Assembly (NCBI RefSeq): GCF_009823805.1
Contig: NZ_WUEK01000003.1
Span: 186,001-250,000, forward strand
Length of the DNA: 64,000 nt
Reading direction: 5' to 3'
Source of the DNA: Nocardioides flavescens
GTDB taxonomy: Bacteria; Actinomycetota; Actinomycetes; Propionibacteriales; Nocardioidaceae
The translations under genes were made by a program, and so were the position numbers. Numbering within the stretch: the stretch's first letter is position 1; the number at the start of each line of letters is the position of its first letter. This document shows positions 12,631 through 20,991 of the stretch, piece by piece. Under the pieces are notes generated by a model. The model saw nothing but the letters and a program-made list of their open reading frames with translations, ran no database searches and had not been told where the DNA came from.

Positions 12631-13842
12631 TCATTTCGGGGTTGTTCGGGTGGGTCCTTTGGGTGCTCCGGTGGGTTGGTAGTCGCGTGTGGGGTCGAGG
12701 GTGAGCTCGCGGAGGAGTTCGCCGGTGGCGGCGTTGACGACTCTGATCTCTAGGTCGGCGACGAGCAGGATGACGCGGGTTCGGGCGTGGGTCCGGCCGA
12801 TGCCGATGTGGAGGAGCCGGCCGTTGTGGCGCAGGGTGACGCAGCCAGATGCGTCGATGGTGTCGTGGCGTACCCGGGCGTGGGTGTCTGAGCTGCGGTC
12901 GGCGCCGGGGGCGGCTTTGGGAAGAGCGTTGTAGACCGTCGCCGGGGTCGCCTGGTGGGGTAGCGAGCGGTGGGGCCGGCGGTGGTTGTACTCCTGCGCG
13001 AAGGCGGTCAGCATCGTGTCGAGGTCGGCGATCGTGGTGGGCTGGACGGGCTGGCCGCGCAGCCACTTCTTCATCGTCTGCTGGAACCGTTCGACCTTGC
13101 CGCAGGTGGTGGGGTGGTTGGGTCGGGAGTTCTTCTGCACGATGCCCAGGCGGCGCAGCTCGTGCTCGAGTTGGCTGCGTCCGCCCTTCCCGCCAGCGAA
13201 TCGCACGGTGTAGACCATGCCGTTGTCGGTCAGTGTGGATGGCGGGTATCCGTGCTGGTCAGCGGCGTGGCGGAAGGTGGCCAGCACGATCGGTGCGGTG
13301 ATGCGCGGGTGGGCGCTGAGATGCAGGACGTAGCGCGAGCAGTCGTCGAGCCAGGTGATGACCTCGACGTCTTGTCTTGGGCTGCCGTCGGGGCGAGCGA
13401 GCCGGTAGTGGGTGAAGTCGGACTGCCAGGTCTCGTTGGGCTGGTCGGCTTGGAAACGGATGTAGGAGGCCTTGGGCCGCTTGGACGGGTCGGGGGTGAC
13501 TGTGCCGGCACGCACGAGGATCCGGTTGATCGTGGCGCGTGAGACGACGAGGTCGTGGCGGTGGCGCGGGTGCCAGTCGATGGTGTCCGCGCCGGCGTCG
13601 AGTCCGCTGTCGCGCAGGTGGCTGCGCAGACGCAGGATGAGGTCGACCGTGGCCGTCGGTGTGGCGTTGGGGTTGGTCTTCGGGGCCCGTGACCGGGGTT
13701 CGAGCGCGGCGTCACCCTCGGCCTCGTAGCGGGCTTTGAGCCTGTAGACCCAGGCGCGGTGCACGCCGTAGCGGCCAGCGACCTCGGAAGGGCTCAGACC
13801 CTCGACGAACAGGGCGGTGATGACCAGACGCGCCTTTGACAT
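12631..13842 (-). CDS. IS481-family DDE transposase
   Basis: 403 aa, appears intact. The N-terminus holds a helix-turn-helix of the IS481/Mu type (EGLSPSEVAGRYGVHRAWVYRLKARY). The rve integrase core follows, with the DDE triad visible as WQSDFTHYRL (Asp), LTDNGMVYT (Asp) and GKVERFQQTMKKWL (Glu). The typical ending EYNHRRPHRSLPHQATPATV is present, followed by a C-terminal extension of about 80 residues. The gene fills almost the whole element between the terminal repeats; no passenger gene is carried. Confidence 0.95.
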   Translation of the reverse strand: MSKARLVITALFVEGLSPSEVAGRYGVHRAWVYRLKARYEAEGDAALEPRSRAPKTNPNATPTATVDLILRLRSHLRDSGLDAGADTIDWHPRHRHDLVVSRATINRILVRAGTVTPDPSKRPKASYIRFQADQPNETWQSDFTHYRLARPDGSPRQDVEVITWLDDCSRYVLHLSAHPRITAPIVLATFRHAADQHGYPPSTLTDNGMVYTVRFAGGKGGRSQLEHELRRLGIVQKNSRPNHPTTCGKVERFQQTMKKWLRGQPVQPTTIADLDTMLTAFAQEYNHRRPHRSLPHQATPATVYNALPKAAPGADRSSDTHARVRHDTIDASGCVTLRHNGRLLHIGIGRTHARTRVILLVADLEIRVVNAATGELLRELTLDPTRDYQPTGAPKGPTRTTPK

Positions 13843-13867
13843 GGCCGAGCCTGACGCCGCTCACAGC

Positions 13868-13936
13868 TGTCGCCGATCACCTGAGACTCGTGTCGCCGAT
13901 GTCGCGAGACACCTGTCGCCGATGTCGTGAGCCAGC
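13868..13936. repeat. Three tandem 23-bp units at the right end of the IS
   Basis: Units begin TGTCGCCGAT at 13868, 13891 and 13914, exactly 23 bp apart; the rest is less conserved (ACCTGAGAC, GCGAGAC, GTGAGCC). The outermost unit is part of the right terminal repeat (13914-13939). The left end has only one unit. They are probably transposase-binding sites upstream of the transposase gene. Confidence 0.8.
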
Positions 13937-13939
13937 ACA

Positions 13940-13954
13940 CCACCGCCACCGCCG
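13940..13954. repeat. Right copy of 15-bp IS target-site duplication
   Basis: CCACCGCCACCGCCG, identical to the tRNA-Ser 3' end at 12558-12572, directly after the right end of the IS. Confidence 0.85.
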
Positions 13955-13968
13955 AAGTTGTCACGTTG

Positions 13969-14002
13969 GAACCCCCGTCGAGCGAAAGCATGGCGGGGGT
14001 TC
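13969..14002 (+). terminator. Original tRNA-Ser terminator, now displaced by the IS
   Basis: GAACCCCCG (13969-13977) and CGGGGGTTC (13994-14002) form a perfect 9-bp stem with a 16-nt loop, followed by TGCCGTCCTCC. It lies 15 bp past the right copy of the target duplication, where the tRNA terminator would have been before the IS inserted. Confidence 0.65.
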
Positions 14003-14118
14003 TGCCGTCCTCCATGCGAGGGCAACGCCTCAGGTCGGCCCTGGCGGCCTTCCGCGGTACCGGTCTGAGAAGCGGCTGCGATGAAGACCTCGCCTGCACT
14101 GCTCGTAGCCAGTCCGGA

Positions 14119-14226
14119 CCCTCCGCAAAGGAACTGCGGGAATGGGCGCGGGAGAACAAGCTCGAGGTGTCGGAGCGTGGCCGCATTCCTGCCTCGGTGC
14201 GCGAGGCGTACGACGCCGCACACTGA
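14119..14226 (+). pseudogene. Fragment of an Lsr2 nucleoid protein (C-terminal DNA-binding domain)
   Basis: The last 35 residues of an open frame read PSAKELREWARENKLEVSERG and then RIPASVREAYDAAH, the Lsr2 C-terminal domain with its RGRIP AT-hook-like motif. The N-terminal dimerisation domain of Lsr2 (about 60 residues) is not recognisable upstream; the frame continues back to 13927 with unrelated sequence that overlaps the terminator. This is therefore most likely a truncated remnant, though a short stand-alone DNA-binding protein from an internal start cannot be ruled out. Confidence 0.7.
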
Positions 14227-14255
14227 ACCCCAGCATCGGCGCACTCCGGAGGGGG

Positions 14256-14591
14256 CTACCCGTCGGCGACCTGCATGAGCCCGTACGGCTCGGCAACATA
14301 GATGAACTCGCCAGACCCTCTTCCGCGGGCCCGCCGTACCTCGAACTCGGCGGGACCGACGACATCACTGTCCTTCCCGCACCCGAGTGCGGCGGCTTCG
14401 CCAACGACCTTTCCGGGCTTCACTCGGTCCATGACGTCTCGACTAGCGGGCACGTAGGTGACTCCTTCAAACTCAACGCGTGGCGAACAAGAGTTTGAAT
14501 TCCCAGATTGGCCCGCTTCGGGGCCACACGAGGAGAAGAGAAGGCACGCGCCGACAACAAGACCGGTTACAGCACTAATCTTGGGCTTCAC
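14256..14591 (-). CDS. Small predicted lipoprotein
   Basis: 111 aa. The N-terminal signal ends in a lipobox (LLFSSC, Cys22), so the mature protein should be attached to the outer face of the cytoplasmic membrane. The body contains a second Cys pair (SNSCSPRVEFEGVTYVPAS and LGCGKDSD) and resembles small actinobacterial lipoproteins of the DUF6281 kind; that assignment is tentative. The GTG start at 14591 has GGAG 5 nt upstream. G+C is visibly lower than in flanking core genes. It is followed on the same strand by nothing before the Lsr2 fragment. Confidence 0.6.
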   Translation of the reverse strand: MKPKISAVTGLVVGACLLFSSCGPEAGQSGNSNSCSPRVEFEGVTYVPASRDVMDRVKPGKVVGEAAALGCGKDSDVVGPAEFEVRRARGRGSGEFIYVAEPYGLMQVADG

Positions 14592-14660
14592 GTCATCTCC
14601 GGAAATGATCCTCGCGAACAGTCATGGGGCCACCCTGTCGCGGCCCCATGACCTTGATCG

Positions 14661-15650
14661 CTACCCGGGGTAAGCGGCGCGCAGGTGTCGAACGTCGGAC
14701 CGTCCGAGGTTACGCGCGAAGGCCTTGCATGGGAAGCTCGTCCCGTACATCGTCTGCCACGAGTTCTCAGCTCCGGTCTTGTCCTTCATCCCCAGCGTAT
14801 GACCCATCTCATGAGTCATCACAGAGTCGACATCGTACTGCGTTGAGCAGCCGCTGCCAGGCGTGTAGGTGAAGTCGTCATCGGCGGTATTGAAACGGAT
14901 GTCCGACTCGAACACGACGTTGCTGCTGTTGTACCAAGTGCAGTTCATCGCGACGTAGCCTCCGTCCAAGTTGCCCGCGTCGATTGTGCTGACGCCGTCT
15001 CGAGCCCCACAGGTGCTTTCGCCGTTCACCACGGTGAAGTCGGATTCATAGGTGGTTGTGCCAATGGCTTGCATGAGAGGAGCGCTAGACCCGTCATTCG
15101 TGAAGCACGGGGATGTTTCGTTCTTCCACACATAGCCGGCCCGATCGACTGCCGCCTCGGTCTGTGCCTGAGTTCCGCCGCCTGGCTGCCCGCCATCTCC
15201 GATGCGAAAGTTGAAAGCTCCGCCCAGACGCCAGACTTTCAGGGCACCGAGGTAGTTCGTGTCGCAGCCATTCTGGCTATAGGACGGACTGGGTCCACCT
15301 GAGCCAATCGCCTCACTAGCGCTCGCCTCGTATGTGATGGTTCCGTCGATCGCGGTCGCGACCTCCGCATCCATCGAGTCCCCATCGTGATACTCGCCTG
15401 AGACGCCAAGTCCATTCCCCGGCTCGGGGATCGCCAGCACGACTTCGCCGAGGTCGAGCTGCCGCCCCGTCAGATCACACTCCACGACATCAGTGCCTTC
15501 CGGAACGTCGCCGACGTCGATGACGCCTTCACTTACGACCCCACAGGCTCCAACCATCTCGTCGTTACCGGCCGCCGCAGCGAAGCCGGAGACGCCTATC
15601 GAGGTTGCAATGACAACCACCGCCACACAGGCGGTGCTCCGAAAACCCAT
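14661..15650 (-). CDS. Secreted zinc metalloprotease (metzincin/matrixin-like)
   Basis: About 329 aa, exported (signal TACVAVVVIATSIGVSGFAAAA). The zinc motif HEMGHTLGMKD fits the metzincin pattern HExxHxxGxxH/D with Asp as the third ligand, and WQTMYGTSF supplies the Met-turn. The middle carries several Cys and a Gly/Ser-rich stretch. ATG at 15650 is preferred: AGAGGG lies 6 nt upstream, whereas the ATG at 15656 is too close to it. Base composition is AT-richer than the surrounding core genome, consistent with acquisition. Substrate is unknown; neighbouring secreted nuclease-fold proteins suggest an exported toxin, virulence or scavenging role, which is only inference. Confidence 0.8.
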   Translation of the reverse strand: MGFRSTACVAVVVIATSIGVSGFAAAAGNDEMVGACGVVSEGVIDVGDVPEGTDVVECDLTGRQLDLGEVVLAIPEPGNGLGVSGEYHDGDSMDAEVATAIDGTITYEASASEAIGSGGPSPSYSQNGCDTNYLGALKVWRLGGAFNFRIGDGGQPGGGTQAQTEAAVDRAGYVWKNETSPCFTNDGSSAPLMQAIGTTTYESDFTVVNGESTCGARDGVSTIDAGNLDGGYVAMNCTWYNSSNVVFESDIRFNTADDDFTYTPGSGCSTQYDVDSVMTHEMGHTLGMKDKTGAENSWQTMYGTSFPCKAFARNLGRSDVRHLRAAYPG

Positions 15651-16332
15651 ACCCATCCCTCTCAAGATGCTGTGATGACATCCAATCAACGACTGCATCG
15701 AGCGGAAAATGGTTCGATGGGGCTTGGCGTCGGGTCATTGACGCGGATTGGTCAAGTCTGCTAGCTCGCTCTACGAGCGTTCCCGTGCGGACGTATTCAT
15801 AAGGTGATTGCGTCAACCGACAGAGCTCGAAGTCTGAGCAAGGGGTCCCCGACGCGTCCCGAGAACGACTCAAACTGAATAGGGTGTTCTCGTGTGTCCG
15901 TACCCATCGACCGACAAGCGCCAGAACTTCCGGGTACGACCGGACAACGCAGGTGCTTGGCCCGAACACCTGGAACGCTGGGAGGAGCCTCTTCAGTAGC
16001 GAACTGCTAGCGGGGGTCGGGCGTCGTCGATGCTTGACCTCCGCCTGTGTGCGTGGCTCCGCCCTACTTTCGATGGCCCCAGCTCACGTCGTGACCCCGC
16101 ACCCGCCTGCGCGAAACGAAGTGCCTGTCGAGGCGAATTCGTTGAAATGAGAAATGGATCTTGCAAGCATTCACCTGACATCCCGTCGCGGATCAAACGA
16201 CTATTCCCGAAGGAAGTCAAGGCTTGCGACACATTCTGGTACGTTCGCTTGCGGTTGGCGATATTCGCCCCTACCGTATCTCAGCGGAAACACGGGTGCA
16301 CCAGCGTTCGTACTGACAGCATTGGAGTCGCC
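15651..16332. other. Gene-poor, AT-richer stretch
   Basis: No intact gene is supported here. It contains the promoter regions of the divergent metalloprotease and nuclease-fold genes and a short remnant at 15892-15999. Short open frames on both strands lack ribosome sites and recognisable products. Confidence 0.5.
15892..15999 (+). pseudogene. Remnant related to the 17731-18009 reading frame
   Basis: The frame reads ...RQNFRVRPDNAGAWPEHLER then WEEPLQ and a stop at 15997. It matches, residue by residue, the segment QNPRVRSDDAGAWPERWARW encoded at 17743-17802. Nothing of the rest of that protein remains. It is taken as a decayed duplicate. Confidence 0.5.
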
Positions 16333-17220
16333 ATGAAACGTAAGCTGTTAACGACCCTTATTGGCCTGGGCGTCGGGCTGGGGGCGGTAGTGACCCAGCC
16401 GGCGACCTCGGCGGCGATGGTTTCGGCGCAGGACACGGGCAACGCGGCCGCGCACCAAAGTGCGAGTGCAACAAAACGCGTCAATAACGGTAAGATCATT
16501 GCCGCGACGCACAACATTGCGGGCGACGGCGGTGGCGCGACCAACCCGTTTGGCGGCGTCTACAGCTGGATAGACAACACTGCGCCGGACGTCGTGGCAA
16601 TGCAGGAAGTTTGCGAGAGTCAGAAGAACGGGTGGGCTCGCGGCGGCGCCAACGGTTACACCATCGAATACATGGGCACTAAGACCAAGAACTGTGGCAG
16701 CCATGGAAATGCGATCGCCGTCCGAGCCGAGTATCCTCAGAGCAACGTGCAGAGGTTTTGGCTCCCTGGGTCGGCCAATAACGATGGCTGGGGCATGATT
16801 TGCGTGGACTTCACGAAGAACAAGAAGTTCCGAGCCTGCAGTACTCACCTCATTGCCGGTTTCGAAGGGGGCGATGACACACGCGAAGCTCAAGCCGCGT
16901 TCATCGCAAACAAAGCCGCCAACTGGATCAGCAATGGGTTCAGGGTTGTAATCATGGGTGACTTCAACGCGCCACCGGCAAGTGCAACCATCAAAAAGTT
17001 TGCCGCCAACAACGGATCAGGTCAGTTCTACGACGCCGACTACGCCAACCCGAATCCCACAAAGCGTGCTGACTGCTCGTCAGATTGGAATCGAAAGTAC
17101 GACTATGTCTTCATGTCCACCAATCTCGTAAACCCCGGATCCTTGGGCGCTTCCTACAACTCCATCACGTGCTCGGATCATCGCTCCTACCAGGGAACCG
17201 GCACGATCAAGAACCAATAA
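16333..17220 (+). CDS. Secreted endonuclease/exonuclease/phosphatase-fold protein (copy 1)
   Basis: 295 aa with a signal peptide (LLTTLIGLGVGLGAVVTQPATSA, about residue 28). The EEP (DNase I-like) active-site motifs are present in order: THNIAGD (Asn), AMQEV (metal-binding Glu), STHLIAGF, GDFNAPP (Asp/Asn) and CSDHRSY (Asp/His near the end). It therefore could cleave nucleic acids or phosphodiesters outside the cell. ATG 16333 has GGAG 5 nt upstream. Its composition is clearly AT-richer than the genome, and Asn/Lys content is high. A second, more GC-rich paralogue lies at 20992. A terminator hairpin follows. Confidence 0.82.
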   Translation: MKRKLLTTLIGLGVGLGAVVTQPATSAAMVSAQDTGNAAAHQSASATKRVNNGKIIAATHNIAGDGGGATNPFGGVYSWIDNTAPDVVAMQEVCESQKNGWARGGANGYTIEYMGTKTKNCGSHGNAIAVRAEYPQSNVQRFWLPGSANNDGWGMICVDFTKNKKFRACSTHLIAGFEGGDDTREAQAAFIANKAANWISNGFRVVIMGDFNAPPASATIKKFAANNGSGQFYDADYANPNPTKRADCSSDWNRKYDYVFMSTNLVNPGSLGASYNSITCSDHRSYQGTGTIKNQ

Positions 17221-17236
17221 ACCGGCTTCCCGCAGC

Positions 17237-17273
17237 GAGGCGTCGCACCGAATCACAAAAGGTGCGGCGCCTC
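17237..17273 (+). terminator. Hairpin after the first EEP-fold gene
   Basis: GAGGCGTCGCACC (17237-17249) pairs with GGTGCGGCGCCTC (17261-17273), 13 bp with one T-G pair and an 11-nt A-rich loop, 16 bp after the stop. Confidence 0.7.
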
Positions 17274-17331
17274 ACCCCACCCACCAGTTTCTAGCCAGCA
17301 CGGGCGCTCCCGAGTCATGGCCGGTCTGCGG

Positions 17332-17658
17332 CGCACCTCCCCTTTCGAACCGAACCTTGCGCAATCAGTCGCAATCGTCCTAAGGCTTCCCGATGTCACG
17401 ACGCTGCCGGCGCCGCCGCGTAACTTGTCTCTCGGGCGGGACACCGAAGTGTTGCGAAGACTCAACAGGTCCGGTCGGACTTTGGCTTGGATTCGGCGTC
17501 TGCAGGCCTGCTCGGAGCTTGGAGATCAGAGCCACGCTCGTACCTCGAAAGGCCGGAGCCCAGGTCGAACTACGAACTCCCAGACTGGTTTGATTCAGCT
17601 GCGGCGCAGGAGGCCGCGTGGCTTCGGAACGCACCTGAGGGTGTGACGGTCCTAGACT
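17332..17658 (+). pseudogene. Frameshifted 3' fragment of a sulfotransferase-like gene
   Basis: The sequence aligns with the C-terminal third of the intact sulfotransferase at 19726-20799. It reads RTSPFEPNLAQSVAIVLRLP ... LGRDTEVLRRLNRSGRTL in one frame, then (after about 17484) LDSASAGLLGAWRSEPRSYL ... WLRNAPEGVTVLD in another. A single missing G (TTGGCTTGG for expected TTGGGCTTGG) explains the shift. The 5' two thirds, with the PAPS-binding loop, are absent. It is a broken duplicate. Confidence 0.8.
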
Positions 17659-17730
17659 CGGTCGCCCCTCGCCGGATCGCGCCATGGCGCTCGAGCTCAC
17701 GGTGGTTCTCGAACAGGCGACCTACCAGTT

Positions 17731-18009
17731 CTGGTCGCGCAGAACCCCCGGGTAAGATCGGACGACGCAGGCGCGTGGCCCGAGCGCTGGGCACGCTGGG
17801 AGGCAATCGTGGTGGAGGATCACCTGATCGCCGTTCTCGAAGACGAAGGTGTGACGGCCAGACGGGTGGGCCCGCACGGTCACGTCGTTGCAGTGGTGCC
17901 AGACGAAAGGCTCAGTACGCAGGCACTCATGGCAACCGTGTCGACGCCTCGAGATGGTGCCCACGGAATGCGCTCCTCTGCCGTCGGTCAGTGCTCCGCA
18001 CGTACGTGA
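17731..18009 (+). pseudogene. Open fragment upstream of the GT61 gene, possibly its displaced N-terminus
   Basis: Reads LVAQNPRVRSDDAGAWPERW, then VVEDHLIAVLEDEGVTARRV and HGHVVAVVPDERLSTQALMA, a plausible small-protein sequence that ends at a TGA at 18007, just before the GT61 frame. A GTG (17809, VEDHLIAVL) could start a 66-residue product. The end (TPRDGAHGMRSSAVGQCS) looks frame-scrambled. It may be the frameshifted N-terminal part of the GT61 protein or a remnant of a separate gene; a related scrap is at 15892-15999. Confidence 0.45.
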
Positions 18010-18011
18010 AA

Positions 18012-19676
18012 GTGGGTGACGCGGTGCGTCTTGGGCGAAAACTCCGGCATCGTGCAAGAGAACTACCCTCAGCGGAACGGCCCGTCGACGGCCCGGATGA
18101 AGCTCCCCTGCTGACTCGGGTCTCAGCTGCGGCTGCCGTATCCCTCCGCCGGATAGCCGTGATCACTCCGGACGGCCGTCTGACCAAGAGGATGCGTTCG
18201 GCCCTGGGCAGTTTGGACGACGTCTGGGTGGTCCTGGTGGATGCAGAGGAGTCCGAGCGGGAACTGCACCTCGTGCTCTCCGCGGTCGGACCGTTCGATG
18301 CAGTGATCGACTTCGTCGCGGCACGCAGCTTTCGGCGGTTCGAGCAGTTGTTCTTCCACCTCGACCGCGGTGGCGTCTACGTGCTGCCCCAGCATGCGGG
18401 GACAGTCCGAAAACTGGAGAAGCTGTTCGCGGAGCAGGAGGACGTTGCCCTGCAACCAGCTCGCAGGGTTTCGCGTCAGGCGGCCCTCCAGCTGCACGCA
18501 GAGTGGATCGCGCGTGCTGACGGGACCCACATGTTCCTCCGCTGCAACATCAGTGCGCTCGCGGTGGTCAGAGACCACGAGATGACGAATCTCCTGCAGG
18601 AGAATCCAGAGAACGGCACTGTCCTGACGTCCATCCCCGGCCAGCGCTGGCACGTCGAGTCCGAGACGAGGACGAGTCGGCCCCTCGACGCGAACCCGAT
18701 GCCGCGAGACTACGTAGTGCCCGACATGTTCCTGCGTGCGTACACCGACGTCGTCGTCATGCCACGCCAGGTTGCCATCTCCGGACACCTCGTCCTCCCG
18801 GAGAGCTTCACCACGGTCGAGACCCGTCGACAGCGCAATGTGAGTCTGCGGAACCTCGGGACCGACTTCGTGATGAAACCAGATCCGCTGGAGGACGTGC
18901 CTGTTCTGAAGGGAACGTATTTCCATCTCGACAACCTCATGAGCCATCATTTCGGACACTTGATGAGTGAGCAGGTCTCTCACATGTGGGGATGGGCACA
19001 TGCCAAGGCAGAACATCCCGAGCTCAGAGCGCTCGTGTTCACCGAGAGTGGCCGACTCGAGCGATGGCAGACAGAACTCCTCACGGCAGGCGGACCGACG
19101 GAGGACGAGATCACCGTGTTGCGGCAGCCGCACAGAGTCGAACGGCTCGTTGGTACCACGCCGATGTTCAGCAGGCCCGCGTTCGTCCATCCTGAGCTGA
19201 GAACTGTCTACGACCGCATCGGCACTGAGTTGAGTGCCAACAGTGGTCTGACCGACACACCTCGACGAATATTCCTGAGCCGCCGAGGATCGAAACGCGA
19301 GTGCGTCAACTCAGCAGAGGTCGAACGCCTCGTGGACGAGTTCGGGTTCTTGATCATCTGTCCCGAGGACTTCTCATTGTCCGACCAGGCCCGGATGGTG
19401 AGAGCCGCTGACGTGATCGCCGGATATGCGGGTAGTCAGATGTTCAGCATCGCGCTGGCGGGCGGAAGCAAGCGAGTGGTGCTCTTCTGTTCCGAGTCGT
19501 ATCCGGCGCACAACGAGTACATGTTGTCTGCACTGCTGGGTCACCAGCTGTCGGTGGTGGTGTGCGACGCTCAGGTCAAGCGGAGGTCGGGTCAGTTCTC
19601 ACGCGAGGCGTTCCACTCGAACTTCCGGTTCGATCTGGCTCGCGACGGTGCGTTCGCACGGCGATCGCTCTCCTAG
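18012..19676 (+). CDS. Glycosyltransferase family 61 (DUF563) protein
   Basis: About 554 aa from the GTG at 18012. An N-terminal region of about 170 residues (SLRRIAVITPDGRLTKRMRS, then a Rossmann-like segment) precedes the GT61 domain. The family signs are YFHLDNLMSHHFGHLMSEQV, PRRIFLSRRGSKRECVNSAE, and MVRAADVIAGYAGSQMFSIA near the C-terminus (normally GxHGAxLxN). It should transfer a sugar to a cell-surface glycan; donor and acceptor are unknown. The start is weakly supported, since the same frame runs open back to 17487 through the sulfotransferase remnant and no good ribosome site is seen; a frameshift near 18005 may have cut off the true N-terminus. The sulfotransferase follows 50 bp later. 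Confidence 0.72.
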   Translation: MGDAVRLGRKLRHRARELPSAERPVDGPDEAPLLTRVSAAAAVSLRRIAVITPDGRLTKRMRSALGSLDDVWVVLVDAEESERELHLVLSAVGPFDAVIDFVAARSFRRFEQLFFHLDRGGVYVLPQHAGTVRKLEKLFAEQEDVALQPARRVSRQAALQLHAEWIARADGTHMFLRCNISALAVVRDHEMTNLLQENPENGTVLTSIPGQRWHVESETRTSRPLDANPMPRDYVVPDMFLRAYTDVVVMPRQVAISGHLVLPESFTTVETRRQRNVSLRNLGTDFVMKPDPLEDVPVLKGTYFHLDNLMSHHFGHLMSEQVSHMWGWAHAKAEHPELRALVFTESGRLERWQTELLTAGGPTEDEITVLRQPHRVERLVGTTPMFSRPAFVHPELRTVYDRIGTELSANSGLTDTPRRIFLSRRGSKRECVNSAEVERLVDEFGFLIICPEDFSLSDQARMVRAADVIAGYAGSQMFSIALAGGSKRVVLFCSESYPAHNEYMLSALLGHQLSVVVCDAQVKRRSGQFSREAFHSNFRFDLARDGAFARRSLS

Positions 19677-19725
19677 TCCTGCAACAAGACGGGCCATCAC
19701 GTCCGTTGAGCTAAGGTAGCGCGCT

Positions 19726-20799
19726 GTGCGGGTCGTTCTTCATGCGGGACTCCACAAATCCGGGACGACCACCATCCAGAACGCCTGGCGGGCCTCGTAC
19801 TCGGACGGGCGTGAGGTGTGGTACCCAGCGGTCGGTCGCGGAGGGGCTCCTGGCCACCACGCAGTGCTGCGTCCACTGCTCACTGACTTCATCTCGGGTC
19901 GAGCGCCAGATCTCGAAGCGGCGCGGCTCCGCGCGACACTCGCTGGGCACGACGGGAGTGGACTCGCGCGGATCCTCGAGAGGGCGAGACGTCGTGGAGC
20001 AGGGACGCTCGTCCTCTCGTCCGAGGATCTCGACCGAGCACGGCCAGAGGACGTGGAACGCCTCAGAGCTGCTTTTCGGGACTGCGACGTGAACGTCGTA
20101 CTGACCGTGACACGACCTGTGCACCGATGGTGCTCGGGTTGGCAGACCCTGGTGAAGCACGGCCTTGCGTCGTACCCGGCTGAGGTCACGGAGTTGCTCG
20201 CCGACTTCGCGGCCCTGAACGTCGGGCGGCTCGAAGAACTCGTCAGGGTCCTCGGTGCCCCCGAGACTCTCATCCGAGTGGTCCGGACCTCTCCTGCTGA
20301 ACCTGATCTCGCGCAGTCACTCGCATCTGCCCTCGGCCTCCCAGATCTCAAGGCGCTTCCGCCGTCGCTGAGCAACTCGTCGCTCGGACGGGACACCGAA
20401 GTGCTGCTCAGACTCAACAGGTGCGGTCGGGCACTCGGACTGGACTCGACGTCTGCAGGCCTGCTCGCAGCCTGGGGGTCAGCACCACGCTCGTACCTGG
20501 AGAGGCCGGAGCTCGTGTCGAAGTACGAGCTCCCGGGCTCGTTCGACTCAGCCGCGTCGCAGGAGGCTGCGTGGCTGCGGAACGCGCCGGAGGGTGTGAC
20601 GGTCCTCGACCCCACACGCGCCCTCGATGGCTGGGGGAGCAGGGACGTTCCCGAGTGGTACGCAGACGCCAGCAGACGCGAGGCGTGTGTTCCGGAACGT
20701 CTCGAGGAGGAGAGCGAGGCCATCCAGCTGTGGCGGGCGCGTCAGCAGGTGCAAGTCCTGACGCGCCGCGCTCTCCCGCCAGAGACGCGCGACGTGTAG
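19726..20799 (+). CDS. Sulfotransferase family protein
   Basis: 357 aa, start GTG 19726. The PAPS 5'-phosphosulfate loop is at the very N-terminus (VVLHAGLHKSGTTTIQNAWR) and the 3'-phosphate region is VVLTVTRPVHRWCSGWQTLV around residue 125. It should move sulfate from PAPS to a hydroxyl of a glycan or metabolite. With the GT61 gene just upstream it probably modifies a surface polysaccharide (inference from context). The C-terminal third exists again as the frameshifted fragment 17332-17658. Confidence 0.8.
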   Translation: MRVVLHAGLHKSGTTTIQNAWRASYSDGREVWYPAVGRGGAPGHHAVLRPLLTDFISGRAPDLEAARLRATLAGHDGSGLARILERARRRGAGTLVLSSEDLDRARPEDVERLRAAFRDCDVNVVLTVTRPVHRWCSGWQTLVKHGLASYPAEVTELLADFAALNVGRLEELVRVLGAPETLIRVVRTSPAEPDLAQSLASALGLPDLKALPPSLSNSSLGRDTEVLLRLNRCGRALGLDSTSAGLLAAWGSAPRSYLERPELVSKYELPGSFDSAASQEAAWLRNAPEGVTVLDPTRALDGWGSRDVPEWYADASRREACVPERLEEESEAIQLWRARQQVQVLTRRALPPETRDV

Positions 20800-20991
20800 G
20801 CACCAGGGCGTCTCGAGCACTGGCTGATGGAACGGCCCGATCGCGAGAGTCAGCGCACGTCTGCTGCGTGGTGACTCCGAGGACGATTTCGACGGTCCCG
20901 GTAGCCTCGCTGACAACCCGCGGATCGACAGGTCAGGCCTGTCTCTGCGCGGTCGTTCGACTCCCCCAGATGGTCTCGGAATGGAGCAGTC

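Larger units (their letters stand above)
12573..13939 (-). mobile_element. Intact IS481-family insertion sequence
   Basis: 1367 bp bounded by 26-bp terminal inverted repeats (12573-12598 and 13914-13939, 23 of 26 positions matching; both outer ends start TGTG). The ends abut a 15-bp direct repeat on each side (12558-12572, 13940-13954). A single full-length DDE transposase is carried on the minus strand. The inner part of the terminal repeat (TGTCGCCGAT...) is present three times in tandem at the right end, 23 bp apart. The insertion sits between a tRNA-Ser and that tRNA's own terminator without damaging the tRNA. Confidence 0.9.

Noticed and set aside
12558..13954. The 15-bp repeat as attL/attR of an integrated island
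   Set aside because: The repeats abut the IS ends exactly and no integrase gene is present, so a target-site duplication is the simpler reading.
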